64,000 nucleotides of DNA from Trematomus loennbergii (lineage: Eukaryota; Chordata; Actinopteri; Perciformes; Nototheniidae): assembly GCA_012861695.1 (NCBI GenBank), contig JAAOOA010000147.1:1130510-1194509 (forward strand), read 5' to 3'. The notes beneath the pieces are model-generated. The model worked only from the letters and a program-made list of their open reading frames with translations, was not told the DNA's origin and did not search any database. Every line of letters starts with the position of its first letter. The first letter of the stretch is position 1. Positions 22,791 to 36,200 of the stretch are shown piece after piece. The translations under genes were made by a program, and so were the position numbers.

Positions 22791-25700
22791 TCAGAGTTCA
22801 GTCCCAGCTTCTTTGAAGATGATTTTGTTGCTGCTCAGAGCCTTGGTCAGCCTGGTGTGCATGATCTCTTTGGTTGAGTACAAGGGCAGCTCCAGCTCCG
22901 AGTAACACGTATGTGCGTAGGGGTAGAACTGGTCAGGGGGCCTTGGACTTGTTGATCGCTGATTTTCATCTTGAACTTCTCCAGGTCAAGAATAGGCACC
23001 CTTTCAAATCCGGTCACAAAGACTGGTGGAGGGAGAAGTGGTAATCAGTGAGTTTCTCGCTTTAATTTGTTTCTGTGAAATCCATAGTGTTAAGACCTGC
23101 ACTGCTCTTCCTATAAATCAGACCTGAATGTTAAATTAATTTAGTTTAATTGTGTCTTGCTGTGCCCTCCTTTAAGGTCGGGTTCAACTGCATGTAGAAC
23201 GTTTATTTAAGTGAGAAGATTATGGGCACACCGGCCAATAAAAACACCTGGTAAAAATGAGGGAGCAGAATATCTTTTTGACAGCAAATCATCAAAGTAT
23301 TCCCCTCAAACTATCAATTAAGTTACATTTTTAAGTTTGAGAGTTCATTTCTAGTTGAAAACTTTTCTCAATAAAAGCCCTTTAGACCCGCAGTTGCTTA
23401 TTGTTGCGGACTGTATGTATTCCCGCTCAATAGAGTGGTGCAGTGATGAAGTATTTCTGGGGGCTTGGGATTTTCCCATTGGATTTCGATATATTGCAGA
23501 AAATTAGCTTTTTGGCCAACACATGTTTATGATACTTAACATGTTCTGTTCGGCAGGATAATCGCCACATATCAACACAACTTGAAGATTTATGAAGTGT
23601 AAATGTAACAGCAGAAATAATTATATATAATACACATATTGCTATAAACAACATCAAAGTTACACGGCTGTGCATCAACACTGCTAAGCTAAAAGCGGTA
23701 TTGTGTTGGCGTAATGGCGCTTAGAAATGTATTTAGTCCCTTGTTAGCAACCGCCATTTATATGATATATAGAAGTTTAGGACATTTGCCAGAAGTAAAA
23801 AGCTAATTAGGCTATACAACGTACATGATGGTCACATGCTGTGCATCACCACCAATAAGCTAAAGGTGGCTAATATTTGACGGAAATAGATTAAGTAGTC
23901 TCATTTGGACACTTTTTAACAACTGCAATTTATTTGACACAGAAGTTGTGACAAGACAAGGGAACCAGAATTGATAAGAAGCCTGTAAGATGTGGAATAA
24001 GTCTTTCCGCGTTTTAGGACTCATTCCTGCACCAATGTATAGTGGCTCATTAGAAGATTTGAAAGCAACTATAAGAAGTTGTATTGACTCCAAGCAACCA
24101 CCAGTTACATAACTTACCAGATACTCAGTGTACATAATAAATGTAAAACTTTCATGAACCATCTACATTATTGCTTCATGAAAATGATAATTTCTCATTG
24201 TTTTGATCTGTTAAAATCAGGTAAAATACTTACGAAGGAAAGTTTTCTTCTGATCCTCCGTTAGATCATCAAAAACCTCCCAAAACATCTGTATGGTGGG
24301 GTGTAGAGGGGTCGTGTTGTACTTCCCCTTATAATCTGTGACCTAAATACAGTGAAACAGACACATACTTCTTATATAGACTGTATTCAAATAAAGCACA
24401 AAAGGATGGGACAGGTTTAAGCGAAAACTAGAACATGAGTAGCTCTTGTTTTGGGCTGTACCTGTTTCAGCCTGGCCCAGTCATTGAAGTCTATGCCCAC
24501 CAGCACCTCCTGCAGCTCCCGTGGTCGGAACAGCTTCACCAAATCCTGGTCACACACCTGGAAAAAGCCCCGCTTGAACTCCTGAAACACACCTTTCACT
24601 GATGTGTTGAAGGCATGGTTCACGTAGGCTTCCACATACTCCTTCCTGTTCAGCAGATTAAAGTTACAAGTCAACAAGGTTCAGATCCTGTCAAACTATG
24701 CTCTGATAGGTGTGTTAATGCGCTGATCTTCGCAAGTTCGAGTCCCACTGCAGTCAGCATGTCGTTGTGTCCCTGGGCAAGACACTTCACCCCAAATTGC
24801 TCCTGTGGGGATTGCCCACAGTATTGAGTATGTAAGTCGCTTTGGATAAAAGTGTCTAACAAGTAACATGTAATGTAATGTAATAGGAGGATATTGCCAT
24901 TTTTGCATCATTTTCTTCAGCCTGATTAAGATAAGACTGAGCCGGTGCTGATTACTGTGTTACACATACCAAGGCTGATGTAAATGAATCAATCAATGTA
25001 TTAAATATCTTTTTACGGGTTAGCGGCAGAAATAAATGATTAGATTTTAAAGGTATTTCCTAGCAGGTAAAAGCAATTATTTAAGAAAATTCGGTCTACA
25101 AAGTTACATGGTATCTTTAAGCTTATTGTTTTAGTTTTTTGCCCTACAATTTTATTTTATAATAAAGGAAAAATCTCAGATAAACCCAATGAAAGGCAGA
25201 ATAAAAGTCATTTATCTTCTTTCATAGTTCTCTACAATATAAGCCTTATGGTGCGTTCACACTGGATAAGAAGCAACTTTTGCGCGGCTACATGTAAGGT
25301 CAATGTGAAGATGCGGATAATGCGAATTTGCCCTGGGTGGCGCAAATCAAGCGAATGACGCGGCTATAACGGTAGCTTAGCTTAGCCTGATTGATTCGAA
25401 AACATACATTTTAACGTCTGTCGTCTTGGAAGCACACTTGAAAAGCATGAATTCATGGTTTTATCTAACCTGTATCAGTATGTTGTTATTTCGGCATCAT
25501 TCTGATACATATATTACAATTAAATCAAATAAATATATGTTAATTGTTGTTTGTTGTTGTTGGTATCTACATGGAGATAAGCTTCACCTCCTCGCCAGCG
25601 CGTATAGTTGAGTGACGCTAGCAAACACAAAGTTTGCCAAGGTCAAACTTGGGCGTGTAATGTCCGGTGAAATGTAAAGCTTATATATAAAACCCAAGAT

Positions 25701-27293
25701 GTTGACTTACATAGTATTTAAGATTGTAATCTGATGACAAATAACAAAACACACAAGGAAGTCACAGAAATGCTTTCATTGCTCTTACCTATTTTGACCT
25801 GTCAAAGGCTTCTCAGGATTGTGAGGATCAAGGTCAACGTTTGTTCCATCCCAGTTGATCTGGTGATCAACAGAAAAAGGTGAAATCACTGCATTGGGAA
25901 ATAAATATCTGTTGTTAGATCAGAAAGAGGATGAAGACTGTAAAACACATACTGAGAAATCCATGTCGAGGATATCTATTTCAACATCTGTGTAGTCCTC
26001 CAGAATGTTCTTCAGACCCCTTGAAACACGATAAAAGGAATTACATTTCAGCTTTTAAGAATACTTTACAATGTACTGTATATTCTGACCAAAAATCTGC
26101 ACGTCAAACCCAAAATGTGTGGGATTTAAATGAATTTCCTTACTCTTCAACACAGGGGCTGAATTCCATCATGTCCCCCAGTGAAGGCTTCACACCCAGC
26201 AGCTTCTTGAACAGAGCCAGTGGGAAGGGTAAGTGAATGATACACTGGTTGTACAAGGCCAATCCACACAGAACCCCAAAGTGTAGGTACCTCTGGTCCT
26301 CTGGTGCTGCCTGGTGTTGTTAGGAGAGACAATGTTTAACAGAAAAGTGGAGAAATACCAGGATGATAATTATTTTTGTGGTATGATCATTGGATCCTTT
26401 TTATCATTGCATACTTATCATCTTACTTTGGATGGGAACCATGCCAGTGTCTTGGAGTCATTGTACATGAACATCCCGGATTCAGCTGAAACCATCTGTG
26501 AAACACTTCGTAAAAAAAGTCTTTCACGTAGCCATAGAAATCGTTCATGCCGGGCAAGTTTCCATCATAATAAACCTACAAGATGAAAGGCAAAAAATGA
26601 TACAGCAACTCATACAAGAGTCACTAAACAATAATGCAAGATTTTGAATGTGACTTCACGCAGAATTAAACCACCATATTACCATCAGTGGAATCTTGTA
26701 GTCACTCGGATTTGTAAAAGCCAGATGTTCGAAGGTGTCTTTCAAAACTGATCCTCGCCTCACCTCCACTTCAAAACGCAGGTCTTGAGGCATAGGGAAT
26801 CTGAATTCCCTTTGGATTTCCCCGAAAATACGAGCCACTGTGTCCTCTGGAAACAGGACAATTCCAGATTTCATTTCTCATAACTTATTTTACCCATTCT
26901 CTGTGTGTAACTTAATGCCTACTTCGGTGGGTTTTTCTTAATTCTTATGAGGTACAGAACTTGACTTACCTGGGTGAATTGAGCATTCAGGTCAAAAACA
27001 AACTTCTTCGACTCCAGGTCCATCACAGACGGAAAGCTGCAAAGGATAAGTGGCTCAGTATTCTTCTGAAAGGGAAAAAGGTTAGATAGACGGTTTTAAG
27101 ACTTGTGTGTGTTTGTGTGGGTCTACTTGAGTGAGTGCTTTACCTCGGTGGTCTATCTGTCTATTTTTTTTGTTTACCTTGTATGATGATCCGAAACGCC
27201 AAAGCTCCAATCCTCAAGATAAAATGTCTTGTTCATCAACAAACAAAATTCACTTTCTGGCATCTTTTGAGGTTCTGCAATCCTGTGGTTGAC
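22791..27293 (-). CDS. HERC exons 14-23, HECT domain
   Basis: The N-lobe runs from [18 protein letters not shown] and IPLMVYYDGN (exons 15-17) through [20 protein letters not shown] and [13 protein letters not shown] (exon 18) and [11 protein letters not shown] (exon 20) to [13 protein letters not shown] and [12 protein letters not shown] (exon 21). The C-lobe has [20 protein letters not shown] (exon 22) and [11 protein letters not shown] followed by [17 protein letters not shown] (exon 23), in which the Cys of HTC is the expected ubiquitin-accepting residue. The stop is TGA at 22,791-22,793. Lesions: one base lost in exon 14 (about 27,211-27,213), one in exon 17 (around 26,493), one in the G-run of exon 23 (about 22,935), upstream of the catalytic Cys. 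Exons 16, 18-22 are open. Confidence 0.88.
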
Positions 27294-30200
27294 CTTAAAA
27301 ACAAGTGTTACATTTATTAAGTAAAAGGTTCAGCAATTTTAAAAGCTTTATTTTGTTGTTAGAGTCTGGAGGATAACTGGTTCATGCTGTGTGACATTTA
27401 TGAAAATTCAGCCAATAACGGATACTCACGTTGTACATAAACTGGAGGACTAGTAGCAGGTTTTTGACTTCTGAGCTTCGATGAACAGGTTCGTTGGACA
27501 GGATCACTGAGAGGGCCTGCTTCCATACCTCAACATGTTTACTCATGGTGGAGGATGGCAGTGATGACCACCAGTCCCCTGAGGAACAACATGGAGATTA
27601 TGCAGTCATTAACATCAGTGAGCACGAAACACCTGAGCAGATGTCATACCTTGACAAATCAGCGTATTTTTTTTTTTTCATAAACCAAGAATGAACATTT
27701 GAATTGCCAATTTTTTTAATCATTAGGTCCTAAAAGTTGTAAATGTATTAAAAGCCAAATCCAGAGTTATTTTCCCTGCATTCATTTGATTAAGACGAAA
27801 CCGGCAGTGATGGAGCAGATTGTAGGCGGGTCTTAAGGAAAACGCATTCTCTATTGGCCCTGGTTCACTGATGATCTGAGAATTATTGAACTCAAGTCGG
27901 GTCATTTTGTCTTCATGTGCTGCTGAGCACTTTACAGGAATGGACAACTTACTCTAGCTTCTGCTTTTTGTTTCTTAAATGCCTGCTATACTGTATTTAA
28001 AACTCATCCACTGCAAACAAAAATATCTCAACGGAAGTCTTAATTTCAAGGTCGGTGGTGGGTAAATGTGGTGAAAATTACATTTAGTTTTCTCCGACAG
28101 CTTCAAAAATAAAAATGTGTTTTTTGCTTTTGATGTGAAGAAAACACCAGATATTGACTCTGCAGAGGCAGTAACTTAACGCAGCTCTGACATAGTGTTA
28201 GGACAGTGAACACGAAATAGGCTGTGAGATAAATTGTGCAAGATTGTACGCATGCATCTTTCCCTGTGACCACCAATAAAATGCGCGCTATAGGAAGGTA
28301 ATAGTTGCATGTAAATAAATTCAATGACTATTGCAGAACATTTTCAGAAAATAAATAGTATTAAAATTGTGGTTTGACTTCATGTAAACCCCAATGACCT
28401 AAAAACGTCTGATGTGTAATGCATTATCAAAAAGTATATTTTGCTGATGTGTAAAGGTGACGTTACCTATGACCTGGAGGCTGCCAGCAGACAAGTTCAG
28501 TATAGCAGCAGCGATCGCCTTAGCGAGCTTTATGCTCTGTAGTGGAGGTTTGTGGTTCTGGATCACATGCAGGAGCTCATTGAGAATCAGGAAGATCCTC
28601 AACCCCTCCACGCCCACTGAATGCTTAACAAGGGAGGGGAGCAAGTTCAAGAGAGCACCCTCAACCTGTTAGTTTGAGAAGCACAGCAAGGGATAAGTAC
28701 CTATCAGGACTCTTTGGTCATTCTTAACACTTTAGACAAGTTTAAGAGTAATTATAGAGTTATCTCGCCATACAATTGTACTAGTTACAAATACTGAACA
28801 TACTGAAGGTAATAATAATAATAATAATAATACATTAATTTTTATAGCACTTTTCCCAGTGCTCAAAGACGCTTGTCTTAGGTAGACAACTTTAAGAAGA
28901 CAAACCTTTAATACCCTTACCTCTGCAAACACATTGTCCTTCGTTACCAGTTTCTGGAAAGCAAGTTGTGCAAGTGGCAGGTTCAGGCCACAGTACTTTG
29001 GTGAAGTCTGGAAATGTTCATCTTTGCTATAAAAACAAAGAAAAAAAAACTTCTGTGAGACTTTACTTAGGCATATTGGTGCTTTCAGATAAATGCTAAC
29101 TACAGCAGGCTAACATGTTTACAGCATGGATGTATAAAGAGAACTGGATACCTTGGGAGGCGGGACCCCGTTCGTTCCTATGAAAACTGCTCAGTGGCAC
29201 AGGAAGCCAAAACGGCCACAAGTATCTGGGCCAGGGGTCGGCAACCCCTGGCACGCGTGCCAGCATTGGCACGCGGCACCGTAACCAGTGGCACACTAGG
29301 AATAAGTGGAATAAGTGTGCAAAATATTTAAATTGTATTTTCGGATCCTGAACGAGACCGCCGCCAGAGCGCGTCTCCCTGTTACCTGCAGAAGGAAGCC
29401 AAGCACGCAACGCAGCCCCGCTCTGTTTAACTCCAGGTGACTTTCTGCCGCTTTCCTCCGTGGTGCAGGGCTGATCGTTTCACCACGGAGGAAAGCACAA
29501 ATTGCAGTACCCATAAGGAGCTGTACAAATACCACAGTTTTTGCGTGGCTGTGTCTTTAGTTTAAAGCCCAGTGGCGATCTGCTCATCTCTCATTGAAAT
29601 AATATGCTACAAAGGGGCGGACTGGCCATCTGTGTGTTGAACTTTCCTGTCGGCTCCCAGACCGTAGTCGAGGAGGGCAGAAGCAACAAGCTTCAGGTTC
29701 AATAACCCACTTTAGCTTAAATGACTGGAGAGAGGCGAGCTCTTCTTGGGAGGCCGTTGCATTTATTTAGCTGTTCTTCTGTTTCACAAAATACATCACC
29801 CTCTGTTTTTCTGCTGCCTCGTTTCACTTCCAGAAACATACACACGCTCCCTCACTGTCGCTCTACCATCCACACACAAACACATGCACACGCCACACCC
29901 GCCACACCCCTCTCTCTCTCTCTCTCTTAAAGGGACAGCGATCTCATCTCACTCTGCATGACCCTAATATCATTACATGTGTGTTCTGGAGAATCACAGA
30001 ACGGACGATCGTCCTTATTATTATGCCGTTTAAACCAATTATTTAAATGTATTTGTTAAATTCGGAATTATGTAAGTTGTGCTGACAGGTCCACACACTG
30101 CTTCCCCGCAGCGAGGCTCCCCCCGCCCTCCTGTTGATAGTTCACCAGCGTCAAGCTCCTCAACCCCCCCCGTTGATCATTCTCGATCGTTGACACGCTG

Positions 30201-33200
30201 ATAACAATTAATTTTTTTAATGGCACTTCATATCAAAAAGGTTGCCGACCCCTGATCTGGGCCCATGGAGAGTGCGCACTTGTGTTTGCTTAAGCCCCGC
30301 CTCCGATCTCCTGCTCTCGGCTCGGTCCAATGAATGGAAAGGGAAAATGACTGTATTCTAACATGCAGCAGCATCCATGCTAGCAGGTCTTTTTATCTTA
30401 ATCAACTTCTTAGTTAAGTGTTTAGCTCATTTGCGATAAACACAAAGTAACCTGCTGGCTGCTTCCTGAAACTTTTTGCAATTAATTATTTTCCAGTAAA
30501 TGTCTGTGCACCCATGTTGTGCTAGAATCCTGAGGAGGATGCATTTAAAACATGTTTTGTAGCCATACATGTTGAAGATAAAGTTGTGGATTCATTCACA
30601 GATCAACATGGCCATCTCTATAGCCATTCAACAAGCACAGCTTAAAAGGAAATGTTACAATTCACCAGATAAAAAGAAATTATTATAAAGTTTATGTACT
30701 GTGTTTACCTTTTCTCAAGGAAGCTTGCATTCAGACAGGAAGCAGAGGAAAACATCCTGTGAATTTCCCTGTGAAGATTTGAAATCTTAGCTCATTGCAC
30801 TATTAACCGCTACAGATCCAAATCAATCATTTCTGCCATGTAGTCCATATAACTTCTGGCTACTATTATAAGTAATAATATAATTAATATACTTACTTTT
30901 TAATCTGTTTCCAAGTCTTTGAATCACACTCAGCGGCCAATTTGATGATCATGTGATCAAAACAGTGTGTTACATTGTTGACTCTGACAGTGTTTGCCTC
31001 CTCCTGAACATCCTGCAAAATAAGACAGTTGAATGAATGTTAACATGATTAAACCCATGATCCATTATGGTCTGTACTGTATGATTGTGCTGGTACCTCA
31101 TTAGACGTGTAAACTGCAAATGAACAGTTTTCCCCTGCAAAGATGTTTTTAATTACATCGTTGGTGTCTGTAATAAAAACAGAATAAAGGTGAAATCACT
31201 GTGAAGTCATTCATTGCGTTTGCATTATTAATCTATTTTTCACCGTGTAGATACCCTGTGGCAGTTGAACAGGTAGCGGCACAGACGGATGACTCTCCTC
31301 TCCGTGTCCCAGCTGCCCCTGCTCTCCACACCCAAAGGAGTAGACCCTCTTGGAGTCCGTCAACACCAATGTGTGATGTCTGAGCAAAGGGCAAATCATT
31401 TTAATGTCACCACAAACATAAACACACTTTTGGCGCATTTCCACTACAGTGCGGAGCTCGCTTTAAGCGTGCCGTGCCCGGCCCGTTTTTGGTTGCGTTT
31501 CCACTTGGCCTAGTTCCGGCTAGCGGGTACTATTTCACAGTTTTTCTGGCCCCATAAAATCGAGGTTCTTTCCGGGCCAACAACCAGGCTGAGTCGGGCT
31601 GAGTTATGCTAAACTAGTGAGAGAATCGCTGACAAGGGGGCTACAACTACAACAAAATTAACATATTTGACCGTGATTTAATTGTAATACACGTTTCAAA
31701 ATGATGCCGAAGTAACAACATACTGATACCGGTTAGTAAAAACCGTGAATTAATGCTTTGACAAGTCTGGAGACAGACGGCAGGCGAACAACCTTTTTAA
31801 ATGCGTGTTTTCTGAATGGAGATCGGCTAAGCTAACGTTTTATATGCTCCGACCGTCCACACTCACAACAACGGCCTATACAGACATAAATAAACCAGCG
31901 ACTGTATTCACCATGACACAGACAGTCTGTGGTTTGTACTTGTTTAACTTTTGTCTAGTTTCTGAACAGATATGAGGAGCTGTGAGCTTGAGTGCTAACA
32001 GCTAACGGCTGTGTTGTTTTTCTGGGGTTCTCATTGAAGATGACGTCACGGCTCCGCCTACACTGCGTTACTATAGATACTACCCCAGTTCCTAAATTTG
32101 AATGGAAACGCAGCATAAAGTGAGCCAGTCCTAACAAGGCCTAACAAGGCCTAGCCATACCGAGCGAGGCCGAGCGAGGCCCTGTAGTGGAAATGCGCCA
32201 TTAGACCGGCCTCTTGCAATAGTTGAATGAAAATGATTTTGTCATGATTGCTTTATAAAAGGTGAGATATACTTGTACCTTCCACAGGCGATCTTGTTGA
32301 CCTTTGCCCCCAGAGCTCTGCAACAAGCCGAGGTCGTAGTTCATCTCTGAATGAGTTGTGCCCGAGCTGTCCATATTCACCAGAGCCAAACGTAAACACT
32401 CCACCATCCTGAGGAGGCAACCAGACATTGTTACGCATGTACATGTACATGTGTTAGACGTTCTCGGTACGGGGTCTTAGAAGTTCCAGTATTGCATAAA
32501 AGGTCCTTAAAGATCTCCTATCATGCTATTTTTAGGCATATATTATGGGTCTCAGATATATAAAAATATTTAAAAAAAATGTCTACAGTATGATGTGTTT
32601 GCTCAAAATACCAAACTGATCATGCATTTTAGACATCCCTCATATCCCTCTGTTTCAGCCCTGTTAGAGAAACGCTGATTCTGGGTCCTTAGATTTTGAA
32701 AAAAGGGGGGGGGAGCTAATGCCTGCTCAGAATTACGTGCTCCCCTCCTTGTCTCCCTGCTGCGCAGGTGCACCTGGGCTGCGTTTCACTTCTCTTATTT
32801 TCATTTCCTCGCTCCTCGGTCTCGTCTCACCGGAAGTTGATTTGTCTGCGCCATCTTGAGTAGCGTCCCAATGGCCTTATTTTGCCGGAGGACCGAGGAC
32901 TGAGGAGCGAGGAGCGATAATGGAGGAGCTATAATCGAGGAACCACCAGACCATCCTTCGATGAAATCCTCAGATACTCGCCCCGCCCCCTTACTGTGTA
33001 TCGCTCACTGATTGGACGATGCAGCGCATGCAATGATCTGATGCTTCTTGACATGAGAGCAGTTTCCCAGCGGAGTGAAGAAAACACATGAAACTCACGG
33101 GACTCACTCCTCAGTTTATACCGTGTTTTGTTTCAATGAATGCATCATTCAGTTACAAATATGTGATATATCTGAACAACAAAGTGGTCAAAAATCATTT

Positions 33201-36200
33201 TATTCATTTATTGGAAACATTTTCATGATCGCTTTTTTCGTTTTACATTTTCATTATTGTCATTTCCATTCAGTCAGTCATTAAGTGCTAATTAAAATGT
33301 TAATTTGCTACATATCCACACAAACAAACAAAGTGTGCAATCCAATGAATGTTCATCTAACTGGGTTTTGATAGATAACATATCTCTTTTTCTTCTCTCA
33401 ATTATTTTATTTCTATTGTGCACTCTAATCAATATTAATCAAACTAATGTTCGTTTATACATTTTAAGAATGGCGTTTATCTTTTTTGAGAATGAGTTCT
33501 TATTTGATTTGATTTATTTGGGTCTACAACAGATGATACAAATGTTTGTGTCAGTAAATGTGTACTAACAGAGGCGGGGGTGTTTGTGAAAATAACGGGG
33601 ACAGAGCTGCTGTCAGACGATCAGCTGTGCGGCGTCATCACAAACGGACGTCGCTTCACGTGACGCTCCGGAGGAAAGGACGTCCCATTGCTCTTAAAAC
33701 TCATTTCCCTGCTTCTCGTGGTTTCCTTGCGTCTCTCCATGCTTCCCTGGTGGGAGGGACTAGTCGCAGGGAAACGACGGAAGTGAGGGACGCAAGGAAT
33801 CCATTTAACCGAAGTGAAACGCAGCCCTGGTCTGCCCCTGGCTCCGCCTCTGGCCAGGTGCACCTGGTCTGCCCCTGGCTCCGCCTCTGGCCAGGTGTTC
33901 CTAAATTCCACTCAGCCGGGTTATAAGGAGAGACTGGAGGAGAAGGATCTGTCGCCTATCCTAATGCCGGAAGACTCTGTTCTGTGGATGATCTCTCTGC
34001 TGTTATTGAGCTGTAGACCCCTTTGCTGCTGCTGTTACGATGTGTAGCCTGGAGGACCTGGTAGTCTAGTTTTCGTGGCTTTATTTAGTTTCCCATAGGG
34101 TTTTGGTTCGATTTCTGGTTAGGGGAGGGTCCTACTGCCCGTGGTGTGGCTGGCTCGGGCCCCCTCTTCTTTTGTTTCTTTTGGCCAGACCTCGTTCGTT
34201 TGCCGGTTGGCTTGTGTGAGTAACGGCTGTACATTTAATAAATGATCGCTGTGTTGTTTTGTGTGTTTTCTTTTATGTTGCGGGTCTCCCCACGAGCCAC
34301 TACCACGGAGTAGGGGGCGGGCCGTAACAACGAGATACAGCTAAATGCTGCCGTGATTAAATGCCATCATGTTCCAAACCACATCAAGGATTATTTCTGA
34401 AACAGTATGGAGCTCAAATGCTTTTTCTCTTGCGGGTTTATTAGAGTTCCTTTTTTAATTTCTTGCTTTTTTACACATACTCTCTCCAGTACAGGTTAGC
34501 TCTGAGTGTTAGCGATGCTTGTTAATGTAAACAGACCATATTATGTCCAAAACACGTCGTGCATTGTTTCTGATTGAACTTTTCTGATAGTGCCGTGGGT
34601 ACACATTTCGGATATTACGTCATATCGGACGCAAATCTGGATCAGCTCCGTTGTACCCTCGTTTTTAGAGATTTGGGTACGGAGGAAAAGAGAGAGGTAT
34701 TTGTTTTCTGACACTGCGTGAGTTCCCTGACACACCGGGGACACATATTTATGTATAAAAGACATCAAAAAGTGCATTGTGCAGGATAGGAGACCTTTTT
34801 TTCTGTTAGCCAATGATTCATAGTCTGCTGTTAACATCATACTGTTTTGGTTCAGACTCACTTCTCTGACCAGCACTGTTTAGCCGAAGCAGGCAGTCTT
34901 TTGTTTTTCGTGATTTTTTTGTATTTGTATATGGATATATATAAAAAAAGCATCTGTTAGCTAAAGCTCGTCATATTTAACCCGAACAGCCAAACATAAT
35001 TTGTTAAAGCATGTTTAACTTATGAAATGTCAAGACTTTTGGAGGTATAAAAGTAGCAGATATCTACGACTAGTGAAATATATTTAAATAATATTGGACT
35101 ATTTATTGTGTTTGTTGTGTTTGTTGTGTTTATTGCGCGCTTTTAACCACAACATTTTACTTTAAAAAATGGACCCTCTGGTTCTCTGAGCCATTGAAAA
35201 CCTATTGCATTTGCACAAGGGTGTGATTTTATGAGCACATTTGAATTATGTTACTGTACGTGTACTATGTCTGCAGTCCAGAAGAAAGAAAGGACTGCAG
35301 GTTGGCAAAAATCAGGAATCTAACCTTTGTCAAAGTGGCCGTGTGGGCCTTTCCACAGGAAATGTGGGTAGTTTTCTTCAAGTTCAGACAATGAACAGGA
35401 GTGGGTGTATGTCTGTCTGTAAAAAAAGAATAACAAGTTCTACTGCAATGTAAATAGTATAAATAGGTTTTTAAATGCTAGTGCTGTGTCAATAGTACTT
35501 GACATGTACCTATAGTGTCTCCCAGGCCGAGCTGCCCACAGTGGTTGCTGCCCCAGCTGAACACCGCTCCAGAGACAGAGAGGGCGAAGCTCTGCCCCCC
35601 CCCTGCAGCGACCTGCACTAGGGGGACCGCTGACAGAGAGTTCAGGTGTTGGGGGGATTTGGTGCTGGGCTGCCTCTCCCCCAGACCCAGCTGGCCCCTG
35701 GAGCCCTGGCCCCATGTATACACCTGACCATCTGTGGAGAAAACACCGTGACTTGTATAGAACTTCCCTAATGCACCTTTTGTTGGCAAAGTACTTTGTA
35801 ATCAATGATTTTTTGAGAGACAGGTTTTGTTATTATAATAATTATTATTACCGTCCAATACTAGGTTTTTTGGAGCCGATGTCCATACCTTAGGATCATA
35901 AATCCTGGAGAAAATGCGGTTTCCGTGACAGTTGTTCCATTTTAAATAACATGAAGTGAAAAATAAACAAAATAAAAAATATTTGTATCAACCTAAAAAA
36001 AGTATGAATTTGCATTAAAAGTATAAAATAACATTTAAAGGGTTCATATTATTCTTATTTTCAGTTCATAATAGTATTTTGTGCCTCTACTGGGACATGT
36101 CTCCATGCTTTAATGTTCAAAAAGCTCTTTTTTCTCATACTGTCTGTGCTGCAGCACCTCTTTTCACCCTCTGTCTGAAACCAGAGCCCAGTCTGCTCTG

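Larger units (their letters stand above)
17184..27790. repeat. tandem duplication, start of unit 1 (paralogous to 53,831-64,000)
   Basis: From CATAAGATCCGGCTCCC at 17,184 the sequence is collinear with 53,831 onward, in the same orientation, to the end of the window. Identity is high throughout, interrupted by insertions private to one copy: hAT 17,227-18,466, SINE plus MITE at 21,583-22,576 and a SINE block at 24,696-24,925 in unit 1; a 2.1-kb block at 59,432-61,512 in unit 2. Two 61-codon frames (25,426-25,611 with 61,655-61,840, and 26,147-26,332 with 62,374-62,559) translate identically, although the first is intronic and the second is out of frame with the exon it overlaps. Confidence 0.93.
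32737..34330 (+). mobile_element. probable solo LTR carrying a Harbinger element
   Basis: Sequence foreign to the surrounding MITE. It starts TTACGTGCTCC and ends GGGCCGTAACA, the inverted TTACG/CGTAA ends seen in fish gypsy LTRs, with an AATAAA at about 34,239 followed by a GT-rich stretch. With the inner element (32,777-33,826) removed about 540 bp remain, a normal LTR size. No internal gag-pol sequence, hence solo. The end dinucleotides and target duplication are not clean. Confidence 0.5.
32507..34797. mobile_element. piggyBac-like MITE (family B) split by nested elements
   Basis: The left end TTAAAGATCTCCTATCATGC starts at 32,507; the right end GCAGGATAGGAGACCTTT finishes near 34,797, with the right TTAA eroded. 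The two halves match the family at 12,236-12,746. About 1.6 kb between 32,737 and 34,330 is inserted. Confidence 0.65.

Noticed and set aside
25426..25611. 61-codon ORF identical in both units (also 61,655)
   Set aside because: Intronic in HERC, no domain, no splice context; identity is explained by duplication.
26147..26332. ORF identical in both units (26,147 and 62,374)
   Set aside because: It overlaps HERC exon 18 on the same strand but in a different frame; conservation reflects the recent duplication, not a second protein.
33558..33926. Opposed ORFs rich in Arg/Pro
   Set aside because: Both lie within the Harbinger element and a duplicated GC-rich unit of the LTR.
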